59,800 nucleotides of DNA from contig NZ_JACADR010000005.1 in NCBI RefSeq assembly GCF_016106005.1, forward strand, positions 1 through 59,800, in the 5' to 3' direction. Shown here in pieces: positions 23,330 to 31,941 of the stretch. Numbering within the stretch: position 1 is the stretch's first letter; each line of letters opens with the position of its first letter. Below the pieces are notes generated by a model that saw only the letters and a program-made list of their open reading frames with translations, was not told the DNA's origin and made no database searches. This DNA is from Roseomonas rosulenta (lineage in GTDB: Bacteria > Pseudomonadota > Alphaproteobacteria > Acetobacterales > Acetobacteraceae). Made by a program: the position numbers and the translations under genes.

Positions 23330-24658
23330 ATGACCTCTGCGCAGGCCCTTTTCGCGCCAGGCTTCAAGACGACACCCTGGTGGTGGGAGGCCGCCGAGCC
23401 GCCCAAGCGCGACAGCGTACTGCCCGCCGAGGTCAGCGTGGCGGTGGTGGGCGGCGGCTATGCCGGGCTCTCGGCCGCGCTCACGCTGCGCCGGCTGGGC
23501 CATGACGTGGCGGTGCTCGATGCGGAGCGCATCGGCTGGGGGGCCTCCTCGCGCAACGGGGGCATGGTCTCGGGCGGGCTGAAGGTGGCTTCCGGCGCGC
23601 TCGAGAAGGCGCATGGCGCCACGGGCGCGAAGGCGATCGCGCAGGCCGCGGCCGCGTCCTTCCCCTTCATCGAGGAGACCATCGCGCGCGAGGGGATCGA
23701 CTGCGACTACGTGCGCTGCGGCCGCTTCGTCCCAGCCTGGACGCGCAGGCACTACAATGCGCTCGCCGCGCGCGCCGACTTCATCGCCGAGGTCACCGGC
23801 CTGCCGACGGCCATGGTGCCGAAGGAACGCCAGCACGAGGCGCTGGGCAGCGACCACTACCATGGCGGGATGATCGCCGAGGCCTCGGGCAGCCTGCACC
23901 CGGGCAAGTATGCGCGCGGCCTTGCGCGGGCGGCGGACCACGCCGGCGCGCGGCTGGTCGATGGCGTGCGCGTCAATGCGATCCGCCGCGAAGGGTCGGG
24001 CTTCCGCCTCGCGACGGATCGGGGCTCGCTGCGCGCCGGCGCGGTGCTGGTCGCGACCAACGGCTATTCGCGCGACGGGAAGGGGCGATCCGCCATGCCC
24101 TGGCTCGCGCGGCGGATGATCCCGGTGGGCTCCTACATCATCGCCACCGAGGAACTGCCGCACTACGCCATCGACAAGTTCTTCCCCGGCCGGCGCATGA
24201 TCAGCGACACGAAGCGGGTGCTGAACTACTTCCGCCCCTCGCCCTATGGCAACCGCATCCTGTGGGGCGGGCGCGCGAGCTTCGGCCCGACCGACCCGGC
24301 CACCGCCGCACCGGTGCTGCACCGCTACATGTGCGCGGTGTTCCCCGACCTGAAGGAGGTGCAGATCACCCATGTCTGGACCGGCAACGTGGCCTTCACC
24401 TTCGACTTCCTGCCGCATATCGGTGTGCAGGGCGGCATCCACTACGCGGCCGGCTGCCAGGGATCGGGTGTCGCGATGGCGACCTGGCTCGGCCATCGCG
24501 CCGCGCTGAAGATCGCGGGGGCGGAGAACGAGCCCTTCGCGCTGGACGGGCTGCGCTTCCCGACGCTGCCGCTCTACAACGGCAATCCGAACTGGTTCCT
24601 GCCCCTCATCGGTGGCTGGTACCGGCTGCGCGACCATATCGACAGGGTGGCGGCATGA
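23330..24658 (+). CDS. FAD-dependent amine oxidoreductase, PuuB/DAO-like
   Basis: Flavin oxidase of 442 residues, cytoplasmic, in the glycine/D-amino acid oxidase family that includes gamma-glutamylputrescine oxidase. FAD-binding GGGYAG at 41-46 followed by GLSAALTLRRLG and the acidic residue in VLDAERIGWGASSRNGGMVSGG. The GWGASSRNGG loop is typical of PuuB-type enzymes. Substrate is inferred to be an amine from the transporter next door. It is divergent from the transport operon and overlaps the amidohydrolase start (ATGA). Confidence 0.87.
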   Translation: MTSAQALFAPGFKTTPWWWEAAEPPKRDSVLPAEVSVAVVGGGYAGLSAALTLRRLGHDVAVLDAERIGWGASSRNGGMVSGGLKVASGALEKAHGATGAKAIAQAAAASFPFIEETIAREGIDCDYVRCGRFVPAWTRRHYNALAARADFIAEVTGLPTAMVPKERQHEALGSDHYHGGMIAEASGSLHPGKYARGLARAADHAGARLVDGVRVNAIRREGSGFRLATDRGSLRAGAVLVATNGYSRDGKGRSAMPWLARRMIPVGSYIIATEELPHYAIDKFFPGRRMISDTKRVLNYFRPSPYGNRILWGGRASFGPTDPATAAPVLHRYMCAVFPDLKEVQITHVWTGNVAFTFDFLPHIGVQGGIHYAAGCQGSGVAMATWLGHRAALKIAGAENEPFALDGLRFPTLPLYNGNPNWFLPLIGGWYRLRDHIDRVAA

Positions 24659-26274
24659 ACGCGGATTTCGTCCTGCTCGATGGCCGCATCGCGACGATGG
24701 ATGCGGCGGGCAGCGAGGTGGAGGCGCTGGCGGCCTTCGGCGGGCGCATCGTGGCACTCGGCCGCAGCGATGCCATGCGCGATCACATCGGCCCCGGCAC
24801 GCGCGTGCTGAACGCCGAAGGCCGGCGCGTCATCCCCGGCATCGTGGACAGCCATGCGCACCCCGATGCCTATGCGGTGCGGCTGCGCGCCTGGACGCTG
24901 CTCTCGCCGGACCGGGTGCGTTCGCGCGCAGAGGTGCTCGCCACCATTCATCGCATATGTGCCGCGCTGCCGCCGGGGCGCTGGGGCGCCTTCTACCGGC
25001 TGAACGAGCGCGCCTGCGGCGGCTATCCGACGCTGGATGAGCTGGATGCCGCGAGTGCGGGGCATCCCGTGTTCATCCTGCGCACCGACGGGCATTTGGG
25101 CCTGGCGAACCGCGCCGCCTTCGCCGCCTGCGGCGTCGCGCCCGACGCGCCCGACCCGCCCTTCGGCGCCTTCGACCGCGACCCCGCGACCGGCGCCTTC
25201 ACCGGCCTGGTGCGCGAGACGGCGGCGCATGTCTTCCTCAACGCCGTGCACGGCGCCGACAGCGAGGCGGACATCGCCGAGGGCATGGAGATGGTGCAGG
25301 ACGAATGCCTGCGCCACGGCATCACCTCGGTGGCGAATTCGCTGACGCCGTCCAAGGCCATCCGCGCCTACCAGCAGATGCGCCGTGACGGGCGCTGGCG
25401 GATGCGCATGGGGATCATCGCCTCGGGCCGCGACGAGCCGCTGATCCCGCATCTGATCGGCGCGGGCATCCGCTCGGGCTTCGGCGACGAATGGCTGCGC
25501 CTGATCGGCGTGGAATGGTGCCCGGACTGCTCAACCTCCGGGCGCACCGCGGCCTATTGGGAGCCCTATCGCGGCACGCCGGTGCCGGGCGAGCCCACCC
25601 CCAACACCGGCATGCTGCTCTACGACAAGGACGACCTGACCGCGCGCGCCACCGACGCGCACAAGGCCGGGCTGCAGGTGATGATCGAGGGCGTCGGCGA
25701 CCGCGGCATCGACTTCGCGCTCGATGTCATGGAGGCGGCGCTCGCCGCGCATCCCGTGGCCGATCACCGCATGCGGGTGGAGCACTGCTGCTACGTCACG
25801 CCGCCCATCCTCGCGCGGCTGAAGCGCGGCGGCTTCGTCGATTCCTCCGCGACCGGCTTCATGGACGAGCTGGGCGAGGCCTATGTCGCCAATCGCGGGC
25901 AGGAGGCGATGCGCCACATGTGGCCGCATCGCAGCCTGATCGCCGCCGGCATTCCGGCGCCGGGCCATTCCGACTTCGCGGTGTGCCGCGTGAATCCCTT
26001 CACCGCCATCGGCGCCATGGTCACGCGCCGCAGCCAGACCGGCGCCGACCTCGATGCCGCCGAGGCCGTCACGCCGCGCCAGGCGCTCGCGGCCTACACC
26101 ACGCTCGGCGCCTGGGCGCAGCGCGAGGAGCATGAGAAGGGCAGCCTCGAGCTCGGCAAGCTGGCGGACCTGGCGGTGCTCGACACCGACATCTTCGGCT
26201 GTGATCCGGCGGCGATACGGCAGGCGCAGGTAACCGCCACCGTGGTCGGCGGCGAGTTGCGCCACGGCGGCTGA
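24655..26274 (+). CDS. amidohydrolase family 3 protein, YtcJ-like
   Basis: A 539-residue metal-dependent hydrolase of the TIM-barrel amidohydrolase superfamily. It has the N-terminal HxH (DSHAHP, His67/His69), the RTDGHLGLANRAAF segment, VEHCCYV and GHSDFAVCRVNPFTAI near the C-terminus, and the final LGKLADLAVLDTD beta-sandwich return. Such proteins hydrolyse N-acyl or cyclic amide bonds. It is translationally coupled to the amine oxidase and ends in a 9-bp hairpin. Confidence 0.87.
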   Translation: MNADFVLLDGRIATMDAAGSEVEALAAFGGRIVALGRSDAMRDHIGPGTRVLNAEGRRVIPGIVDSHAHPDAYAVRLRAWTLLSPDRVRSRAEVLATIHRICAALPPGRWGAFYRLNERACGGYPTLDELDAASAGHPVFILRTDGHLGLANRAAFAACGVAPDAPDPPFGAFDRDPATGAFTGLVRETAAHVFLNAVHGADSEADIAEGMEMVQDECLRHGITSVANSLTPSKAIRAYQQMRRDGRWRMRMGIIASGRDEPLIPHLIGAGIRSGFGDEWLRLIGVEWCPDCSTSGRTAAYWEPYRGTPVPGEPTPNTGMLLYDKDDLTARATDAHKAGLQVMIEGVGDRGIDFALDVMEAALAAHPVADHRMRVEHCCYVTPPILARLKRGGFVDSSATGFMDELGEAYVANRGQEAMRHMWPHRSLIAAGIPAPGHSDFAVCRVNPFTAIGAMVTRRSQTGADLDAAEAVTPRQALAAYTTLGAWAQREEHEKGSLELGKLADLAVLDTDIFGCDPAAIRQAQVTATVVGGELRHGG

Positions 26275-26295
26275 TGCCCCCTTCCCCGCCACGCA

Positions 26296-26316
26296 GGCGG
26301 GATGCAACATCCCGCC
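26296..26316 (+). terminator. 9-bp hairpin after the amidohydrolase
   Basis: GGCGGGATG and CATCCCGCC flank a CAA loop 22 bp after the stop codon. No T-run follows, as is common in very GC-rich genomes. It probably marks the end of the oxidase-amidohydrolase transcript. Confidence 0.55.
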
Positions 26317-26344
26317 CATCACCGCGCGCCGAAAGGGTGCCCCG

Positions 26345-26830
26345 ATGCGTCATCTCCTGTTGCTTGCCGGCCTGGTCCTCGCCCCTCTGCCGGGCATCGC
26401 GCAGGGGGTCGTCACCGAGCGCAACATCGGCGCGACGCTGGCCGCCGAGGCGGTTGCCGCGGCGGTGGAATCCTGCGCCGGGCGCGGCTTCCGCGTGAGC
26501 GCGGCTGTGGTGGACCGGGCCGGCGTTCTGCGCGCGCTGCTGCGCGCCGACGGCGCCGGGCCGCACACCGTCCCCTCCGCGCGCGCCAAGGCCTACACGG
26601 CGGCCAGCATGCGCACGAACACCACGCAGATCCTGGAGACGGTGCGCACCAACCCCGCCGCCGCGCGCCTGCCGGACATCGAGGGCTTCCTGGTGGTGGG
26701 CGGGGGCATTCCCATCCGCGCCGGCGAGGAGGTGGTGGGCGCGATCGGCGTGGCCGGCGCACCCGGCGGGCACCTCGACGACCAATGCGCCGAGGCGGGC
26801 ATCGCGCGGATCCGCGACCGTCTGGGCTAG
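26345..26830 (+). CDS. exported GlcG/HbpS-like haem-binding family protein
   Basis: A 161-residue protein with a signal peptide (MRHLLLLAGLVLAPLPGIAQ) and one GlcG/HbpS domain: ERNIGATLAAEAVAAAVESC, VVDRAGVLRALLRADGA, SARAKAYTAASMRT, and GGGIPIRAGEEVVGAIGVAGAPGGHLDDQCAEAGI. Family members bind haem or cobalamin, or sit beside glycolate genes; the role is not established here. It is a single gene between a hairpin and the dispersed repeat. Confidence 0.82.
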   Translation: MRHLLLLAGLVLAPLPGIAQGVVTERNIGATLAAEAVAAAVESCAGRGFRVSAAVVDRAGVLRALLRADGAGPHTVPSARAKAYTAASMRTNTTQILETVRTNPAAARLPDIEGFLVVGGGIPIRAGEEVVGAIGVAGAPGGHLDDQCAEAGIARIRDRLG

Positions 26831-26892
26831 CTGCAACTCCTGTCCGGCCGGCGGAACCGCGCGGCGGTTCCACGCGACCCGGCACTGATCCA

Positions 26893-26986
26893 GAGCAGAT
26901 CCCGATCAGGTGGAATCACCTGATCGGCTGGAGATGCTCGTCAACGCAAAGTGCGAGAGGCTTAGCCGCGAGCCGAGGCGCGCGGA
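26893..26986 (+). repeat. dispersed palindromic repeat, copy 2
   Basis: Starts GAGCAGATCCCGATCAGGTG. It has an 11-bp stem at 26902-26912 and 26917-26927 (CCGATCAGGTG / CACCTGATCGG, loop GAAT), reaches GAGATGCTC at 26931-26939, and continues through GCGAGAGGCTTAGCCGCGAG to GCGCGGA. It matches copy 1 (10730-10823) in reverse orientation over about 94 bp. It sits in the 163-bp gap between two convergent genes. Confidence 0.75.
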
Positions 26987-26993
26987 GATTCCT

Positions 26994-28754
26994 CTAGCGC
27001 GGCCGCGGCCCGGTCCGCCGCGGGGCTGGCGTGCGCGCCGCCTGCGCGGGCACCGGCGCCGCAACCCCCGCTGCCTTCTGCGCCTGCGCGCGCAGGTCCG
27101 CGATGGTCGCGCGGTTGGTCACCTGCTCGGGGTTGGTGCGCACCTCCACCACCGCGGGCTTGCCCGAGGCCAGCGCGCGCTTCACTGCCGGCACCAGCTG
27201 TTCGGTCGTCTCCACGATCTCGCCATGGCCGCCGAAGGCCTCGATGAACTTGGCGAAGTCCGGGTTGGTCAGCGCGGTGCCCGAGACGCGCGCCGGATAG
27301 GTGCGCTCCTGGTACATGCGGATGGTGCCGTACATCTGGTTGTTGAAGACCAGGATCACCGGGTTCACCGCATGGTGGAAGGCGGTCGCGATCTCCTGCC
27401 CCGTCATCAGGAAGCCGCCATCGCCCACGAAGCCGATCACAGCACGGTCTGGATAGGTGATCTTGGCGCCGATCGCGGCCGGCACCGCGTAGCCCATCGC
27501 GCCATTGGTCGGCCCGAGGAAATCCTGCTTCTCGCCGAAATGCATGAAGCGGTTGGGCCAGGTCGCGAAGTTGCCGGCATCGGTGGTGAAGATGGTGTCG
27601 GCCGGCAGCTCCTTCTCGAGCGCCTGCAGCGCCACCGCGAGGTTGAGCGGGCCTTCGTAGTCCGGCGGTGTCGCCTGCGCCACGCGCAGCGCGCGCAGTT
27701 CCTTCGTCCAGGCGCTCCAGGCCGGCTTCTTCACCGCGCCCGCCGCCTTGGCCGCTGCGGCGAAGGCATTGAGCTCGCTCACGATGCCAAGCGCGGGGCG
27801 ATAGACGCGCCCGATCTCCGCCTGGTCCGGATAGACATGCACGATCGGTGTCGCACCGGCCATGTCGAGCAGCGTGTAGCCCTGGCTCACCGGCTCGCCG
27901 ATGCGCGTGCCGATCGCGAGGATCAGGTCGCTCTCCTTCGCCTTCGCCACCAGCCCGCCATCGGCGCCGACGCCAAGGTCGCCCACGTAGTTAGGCGAGG
28001 TGCCGTCGAACAGCCCCATGCGGCGGAACGCCACGCTCACCGGCAGGTCGTTCGCCAGCAGCCAGTCGCGAATGTCGGCCTTGCCCTGCGCGCTCCAGCG
28101 CGACCCGCCCAGCACCACGAGCGGACGCTCGGCCTCCGCCAGCATCTTCATCACGCGCGGCAGCGCATCGGGCGCGGGGTGCGGCGGCAGCACCTCGGCT
28201 GGGCCGATATCGGGCACCGAGGCCAGGCGCTTCTGCATCTCCTCGCTGATCGCCACCACCACCGGGCCAGGCCGGCCGGAGGTCGCGACATCGAAGGCAT
28301 GCGCCATGAGCTCCGGGATGCGCTTCTCGTCGTCGATCTGCGTGACCCACTTGGCGAGCGGGCCGAACATCTTGCGGTAGTCGACCTCCTGGAAGGATTC
28401 GCGGTCGGTCTCCTCGACCGGGATCTGGCCGACCAGCAGCACCAGCGGCGTCGAATCCTGGAAGGCCACATGCACGCCGATCGCGGCATGGCAGGCGCCC
28501 GGCCCGCGCGTGACGATGGCAACGCCGGGCTTGCCGGTCAGCTTGCCATAGGCTTCCGCCATATGGACCGCACCGGCCTCGAAGCGGCAGGTCACCAGCT
28601 GAAGCCGGTTGCGCACCGCATAGAGCCCATCGAGCAGGTCAAGATAGGATTCGCCCGGCACGCAGAAGGCGTGCGTCACACCCTGCGCCACCAGCGCATC
28701 GGCCAGCAGCTTGCCCCCCGTGCGCCCGGGCATGGCGCGACGTCCTTCAGTCAT
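26994..28754 (-). CDS. thiamine-diphosphate enzyme, acetolactate-synthase-like
   Basis: Acetolactate synthase/benzoylformate decarboxylase family, 586 residues. The cofactor-activating glutamate is in CRFEAGAVHMAEAYGKLTG (Glu59), and the ThDP/Mg motif is GDGGFLMTGQEIATAFHHA ending in NN. The Ala/Pro/Arg-rich tail of about 40 residues is unusual. There is no regulatory subunit gene next to it, so it is less likely to be the biosynthetic IlvB and may be a 2-keto acid decarboxylase or ligase. It lies 55 bp after the RND permease on the same strand. An alternative start is MPGRTGG, seven codons in. Confidence 0.85.
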   Translation of the reverse strand: MTEGRRAMPGRTGGKLLADALVAQGVTHAFCVPGESYLDLLDGLYAVRNRLQLVTCRFEAGAVHMAEAYGKLTGKPGVAIVTRGPGACHAAIGVHVAFQDSTPLVLLVGQIPVEETDRESFQEVDYRKMFGPLAKWVTQIDDEKRIPELMAHAFDVATSGRPGPVVVAISEEMQKRLASVPDIGPAEVLPPHPAPDALPRVMKMLAEAERPLVVLGGSRWSAQGKADIRDWLLANDLPVSVAFRRMGLFDGTSPNYVGDLGVGADGGLVAKAKESDLILAIGTRIGEPVSQGYTLLDMAGATPIVHVYPDQAEIGRVYRPALGIVSELNAFAAAAKAAGAVKKPAWSAWTKELRALRVAQATPPDYEGPLNLAVALQALEKELPADTIFTTDAGNFATWPNRFMHFGEKQDFLGPTNGAMGYAVPAAIGAKITYPDRAVIGFVGDGGFLMTGQEIATAFHHAVNPVILVFNNQMYGTIRMYQERTYPARVSGTALTNPDFAKFIEAFGGHGEIVETTEQLVPAVKRALASGKPAVVEVRTNPEQVTNRATIADLRAQAQKAAGVAAPVPAQAARTPAPRRTGPRPR

Positions 28755-28809
28755 CCGGCGATTCCCCTGTCGGCATGGCGCGGGAGGCTAACCCGTCCCG
28801 CGCGGCGCG

Positions 28810-31800
28810 TCACTCCGCAGGCTGCGGCCCGTGCCCCTTGCCGCGGGTCGATTCCAGCGCGGCGAGCTTCGCCGCGATCGCGCCGATCGGCTTGGTGTAG
28901 GGTGCCAGCAGCAGGTAGAGCGCCGGCACCGCATAGAGCGTGACGAAGGTGGACAGGGTGATGCCGCCCACGATCACCACGCCCAGGGCCTCTCGGCTTT
29001 CCGCCCCCGCGCCGGTCGCCATCGCCAGCGGCACCGCGCCGAGCACCGTCGCGATCGAGGTCATCAGGATCGGCCGCAGCCGCACGACCGAGGCCTCGAG
29101 CACCGCCTCGCGCACGCTCATGCCGCGGTCACGCAGCTGGTTGGCGAATTCCACCACCAGGATGCCGTTCTTCGCCATCAGCCCGATCAGCAGGATCATG
29201 CCGATCTGGCTGAACACATTGAGCGACTGCCCGGTCCACCACAGCGCCAGCAGCCCGCCGGTGATCGCGAGCGGCGTCGAGAGCAGGATCACGAAGGGGT
29301 GGATGAAGCTCTCGAACTGCGCGGCCAGCACCAGGAACACCACCAGCAGCGCCATCGCGAAGGTGATGTACAGCGCACCGGAGGATTCGCGGAACTCGAG
29401 CGACTGCCCACGATAGGAGATGCGCGCATCGCCGGGCAGCACCTCCCGCGCCACGCCATCGAGGTAGGCGAGCGCGTCGCCCAGCGAATAGCCTGGCGCG
29501 AGCGAGGCCGTGATGGTGATGGCGCGCACCCGGTCCTCGCGCGACAGCGTCTGGGCGCGGGCGCGCTCCGACATGGTCACGATGTTCGACAGCGGCACCA
29601 GCCCGCCCGAGGCGGTGCGCACGAAGACGTTCTGCAGATCGTAGGGCGAGATGCGCTGGTCTTCCGGCGCCTGCAGCAGCACCTTGTACTCCTGCCCGCC
29701 CACCACGTAGGTGGTGACCTCGCGCGAGCCCATCATCGTCTCGATGGTGCGCCCCACCGCGGCGATGGACACGCCGAGGTCGGCGGCCTTGCGGCGGTCG
29801 ATCTCGACCCGCACCTCGGGCTTCGTCTCCTTGAAGTTGTGGTCGAGGTTGAGCAGCCGAGGGTTCTCGCGTGCGCGGGCCAGGAAGCGGTCGCGCCAGT
29901 TGATCAGCGTGTCGTAGTCCGGCCCGCCGATCACGAATTGCACCGGCGGCTGGAAGCCGCGTGCGCCCAGCGAAGGCGGGTTCAGCGCGAAGCCGCGCAC
30001 GCCGGGGATCTGCGCGATCTGCGGGAAGACCTCGGCGGCGATCTGCTGCTGTTTGCGGCTGCGCTCCGCCCAGGGCGCGAGGCGGATGAAGATGTTCGCC
30101 ACATTCCCCACGGCCGGGCGCTGGAACCCGCCGACCGTCGCGAAGACCGCCGCCGCCTCGCCATTGTCGACATAGCGCTGCAGCAGGCGCTCGATCTGCG
30201 TCACGTGTTCCATGGTGTAGCCGAAAGATGCCCCTTCCGGCCCCGTGGTCGGGATGATGACCACGCCACGGTCCTCGGTCGGCGCGAATTCCTTGGGCAG
30301 CGCGGCATAGAGCACCACCGCGAAGGCCGAGAGCAGCGCCGATCCGCCCAGCACCAGCAGCGGCGCGCGCAGCGCGCGGTCGAGCGTCCAGCGCAGCCCG
30401 CCGTTGAGCGCCAGGAAGAAGGGCTCGGTCAGCCGTATCAGCAGCGTCTCGCCCTGGTGCGGCTTCAGCAGCTTCGAGCACATCATGGGCGTGAGCGTCA
30501 GCGCGATCAGCCCCGAGAACAGCACCGAGGCCGCCAGCGCCAGGCCAAACTCGGTGAAGAGCCGCCCGGTATTGCCCCCCATGAAGGACAGCGGCACGAA
30601 GACTGCGACCAGCACCAGCGTGGTGGCGATGACCGCAAACGCGATCTCCCGCGCCCCGAGCAGCGAGGCCAGCAGCGGGTCCTCGCCTTCCTCGATGCGG
30701 CGGTGGATGTTCTCCAGCACCACGATGGCGTCATCGACCACGAGGCCGATAGCCAGCACCAGCCCCAGCAGCGTCAGCACATTCACCGAGAAGCCGAGTG
30801 CCGCGGTCGCGATGAAGGACGCGATGATGGAGACCGGAATCGCCACCGCCGGGATGATCGTGGCCCGCACCGATCGCAGGAACAGGAAGATCACGCCGAC
30901 CACCAGCGCGAGCGCGATCATCAGGGCGTGCTCGACCTCGTAGATCGACTGGCTGATGAACAGGCTCTCGTCGTAGCCGATAATGGTGTCGATGCCCTCG
31001 GGCAGGGAGGGGCGGATGCGCTCCATCTCCGCCTTCACACCATTCGCGACCGACAGCGTATTGGCGGTGGATTGCCGCAGGATGCCGAGGCCGATCGCCG
31101 GGCGGCCGTTGATGCGGTAGGCGCCGCGCGTGTCCTCGGCGGCCACCTCGACGCGCGCCACCTCGCCCAGCAGCACCTGCGCGCCGGTCGCCGCGCGCGT
31201 CACCACGATCTCGCGGAACTGCTCGGGCCGGCTCATGCGGCTGTCGGTGCGCACGGTGAGTTCGCGCTGCGTGCTCTCGATCCGCCCGCCGGGCAGCTCG
31301 ACATTCTCGCGCCGGATCGCGTCCTCGATGTCCTGCACCGTCAGGTTCCGCGCCGCCAACGCCTGGCGGTCGATCCACACGCGCATGGCGAAGCGCCGCT
31401 CGCCCTGGATGATCACCTGCGCGACACCCTCGACGATCGCGAGACGATCCACGATCCGCCGCCGCGCGATATCCGTGAGGTCGAGCGGCGTCAGCCGGTC
31501 CGAGGCAAGCGCGATCCAAAGGATCGGCCGACTGTCGCCATCCACCTTCGCCACCACCGGCGTGTCCGCCTGCTCCGGCAGCCGCGCCAGGGCGCGGGCC
31601 ACGCGGTCGCGCACGTCGTTCGCCGCGCTGTCCACGTTGCGCGTCAGCAGGAACTCCATGGTGATCTGGCTGCGTTCGTCGCGCGACTGCGACGACATGA
31701 CCTTGATCCCCTCGATCCCCGCGACCGCACCTTCCAGAATCTCAGTGATCTGGCTGTCCACCACGGGGGCCGAGGCGCCACGATAGGTCGTGGTGATCTG

Positions 31801-31935
31801 GATGATCGGCGGGTCGATCGCCGGGTATTCGCGGATCGGCATGCGCATCAGCGCGAAGATGCCGAGCACGGTCAGCAGCAGCGAGATGACCGTCGCGAAG
31901 ACCGGCCGCTTGATCGAGACGTCGGAAAGGACCAT
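28810..31935 (-). CDS. RND efflux permease (HAE1 family, AcrB/MexF-like)
   Basis: Proton-driven tripartite efflux pump of 1041 residues, normal length. N-terminus SIKRPVFATVISLLLTVLG, proton-relay Asp pair in LAIGLVVDDAIVVLENIHRR, two large periplasmic loops, and the second-half helix GLMAKNGILVVEFANQLRDRG. Exports hydrophobic drugs or metabolites from periplasm or membrane. Seven nt separate it from the adaptor gene. No outer-membrane channel gene is present locally, so it probably borrows a TolC-like protein. Confidence 0.95.
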   Translation of the reverse strand: MVLSDVSIKRPVFATVISLLLTVLGIFALMRMPIREYPAIDPPIIQITTTYRGASAPVVDSQITEILEGAVAGIEGIKVMSSQSRDERSQITMEFLLTRNVDSAANDVRDRVARALARLPEQADTPVVAKVDGDSRPILWIALASDRLTPLDLTDIARRRIVDRLAIVEGVAQVIIQGERRFAMRVWIDRQALAARNLTVQDIEDAIRRENVELPGGRIESTQRELTVRTDSRMSRPEQFREIVVTRAATGAQVLLGEVARVEVAAEDTRGAYRINGRPAIGLGILRQSTANTLSVANGVKAEMERIRPSLPEGIDTIIGYDESLFISQSIYEVEHALMIALALVVGVIFLFLRSVRATIIPAVAIPVSIIASFIATAALGFSVNVLTLLGLVLAIGLVVDDAIVVLENIHRRIEEGEDPLLASLLGAREIAFAVIATTLVLVAVFVPLSFMGGNTGRLFTEFGLALAASVLFSGLIALTLTPMMCSKLLKPHQGETLLIRLTEPFFLALNGGLRWTLDRALRAPLLVLGGSALLSAFAVVLYAALPKEFAPTEDRGVVIIPTTGPEGASFGYTMEHVTQIERLLQRYVDNGEAAAVFATVGGFQRPAVGNVANIFIRLAPWAERSRKQQQIAAEVFPQIAQIPGVRGFALNPPSLGARGFQPPVQFVIGGPDYDTLINWRDRFLARARENPRLLNLDHNFKETKPEVRVEIDRRKAADLGVSIAAVGRTIETMMGSREVTTYVVGGQEYKVLLQAPEDQRISPYDLQNVFVRTASGGLVPLSNIVTMSERARAQTLSREDRVRAITITASLAPGYSLGDALAYLDGVAREVLPGDARISYRGQSLEFRESSGALYITFAMALLVVFLVLAAQFESFIHPFVILLSTPLAITGGLLALWWTGQSLNVFSQIGMILLIGLMAKNGILVVEFANQLRDRGMSVREAVLEASVVRLRPILMTSIATVLGAVPLAMATGAGAESREALGVVIVGGITLSTFVTLYAVPALYLLLAPYTKPIGAIAAKLAALESTRGKGHGPQPAE

Positions 31936-31941
31936 CGCCTG

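Noticed and set aside
22067-24757. An 896-codon minus-strand frame extending the binding-protein gene upstream
   Set aside because: The added N-terminal half overlaps the FAD oxidase gene antisense. The true start with signal sequence and ribosome-binding site is at 23173.
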